Source of the DNA: CBIFVZ01 sp966185765
Lineage (GTDB): Bacteria > Pseudomonadota > Gammaproteobacteria > Enterobacterales > Enterobacteriaceae
NCBI GenBank assembly: GCA_966185765.1
Contig: CBIFVZ010000085.1
Location: 1-15,087, forward strand
Reading direction: 5' to 3'
DNA: 15,087 bases
The translations under genes and the position numbers were made by a program. The notes under the pieces are model-generated. The model was not told where the DNA came from, ran no database searches, and saw only the letters and a list, made by a program, of their open reading frames with translations. The first letter of the stretch is position 1, and each line of letters opens with the position of its first letter. Below, piece after piece: positions 15,074-15,087 of this stretch.

Positions 15074-15087
15074 GCGAAGAATGAGAG

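Noticed and set aside
14993..15087. Open frame from ATG 14993 running off the window end (MEDTPHFSAYV...)
   Set aside because: A purine-rich stretch precedes it, but it runs through the terminator-like hairpin and has no recognisable content; too short to support.

Overview
The window looks like chromosomal DNA of an enteric gammaproteobacterium (Enterobacterales, probably Enterobacteriaceae). The grounds are a complete chaperone-usher fimbrial operon of enteric type, a membrane-bound PQQ-dependent dehydrogenase of the Gcd family, a DASS-family anion symporter and enteric-type intrinsic terminators. No tRNA, rRNA, CRISPR array, integrase or intact insertion sequence was seen. The genus cannot be fixed from this sequence alone.

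Layout. (1) 116-850 (+): a cytosolic protein with an N-terminal CxxC zinc-ribbon-like part and a C-terminal DUF4145-like domain. Its last residues are out of frame because of an extra copy of an 8-bp tandem repeat. (2) 7008-1002 (-): a five-gene fimbrial operon in the order major pilin, chaperone, usher, two-domain tip adhesin, second chaperone, with a promoter at about 7097-7125 and a strong stem-loop between pilin and first chaperone. The order matches Stb-type operons. (3) About 7126-9433: a gene-poor patch with an orphan membrane protein (7891-8487, +), a very short lipoprotein (8881-8684, -) and apparent gene remnants. (4) 9434-13788: a divergent pair, a DASS anion transporter (-) and an 796-residue quinoprotein dehydrogenase (+). 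Their 509-bp intergenic region contains a perfect FNR-type box, a spaced inverted repeat and an intrinsic-terminator-like hairpin just upstream of the dehydrogenase start. (5) 13999 to the end: an exported protein of unknown function that seems frameshifted, more open but uninterpretable sequence, and a terminator-like hairpin near the window end.

How the parts work together. The fimbrial genes are sufficient for a complete pilus: subunit, two periplasmic chaperones, outer-membrane usher and tip adhesin. The transporter/dehydrogenase pair suggests periplasmic oxidation of a polyol, sugar or cyclic acid (glucose, quinate or shikimate type), feeding electrons to ubiquinone, beside uptake of an organic anion; that link is inferred from gene position only. 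I did not find a clearly new multi-gene system. The best leads are the repeat-driven frameshift in the DUF4145-like gene, the attenuator-like leader of the dehydrogenase gene, the FNR box at the transporter, and the unidentified exported protein at the right end.
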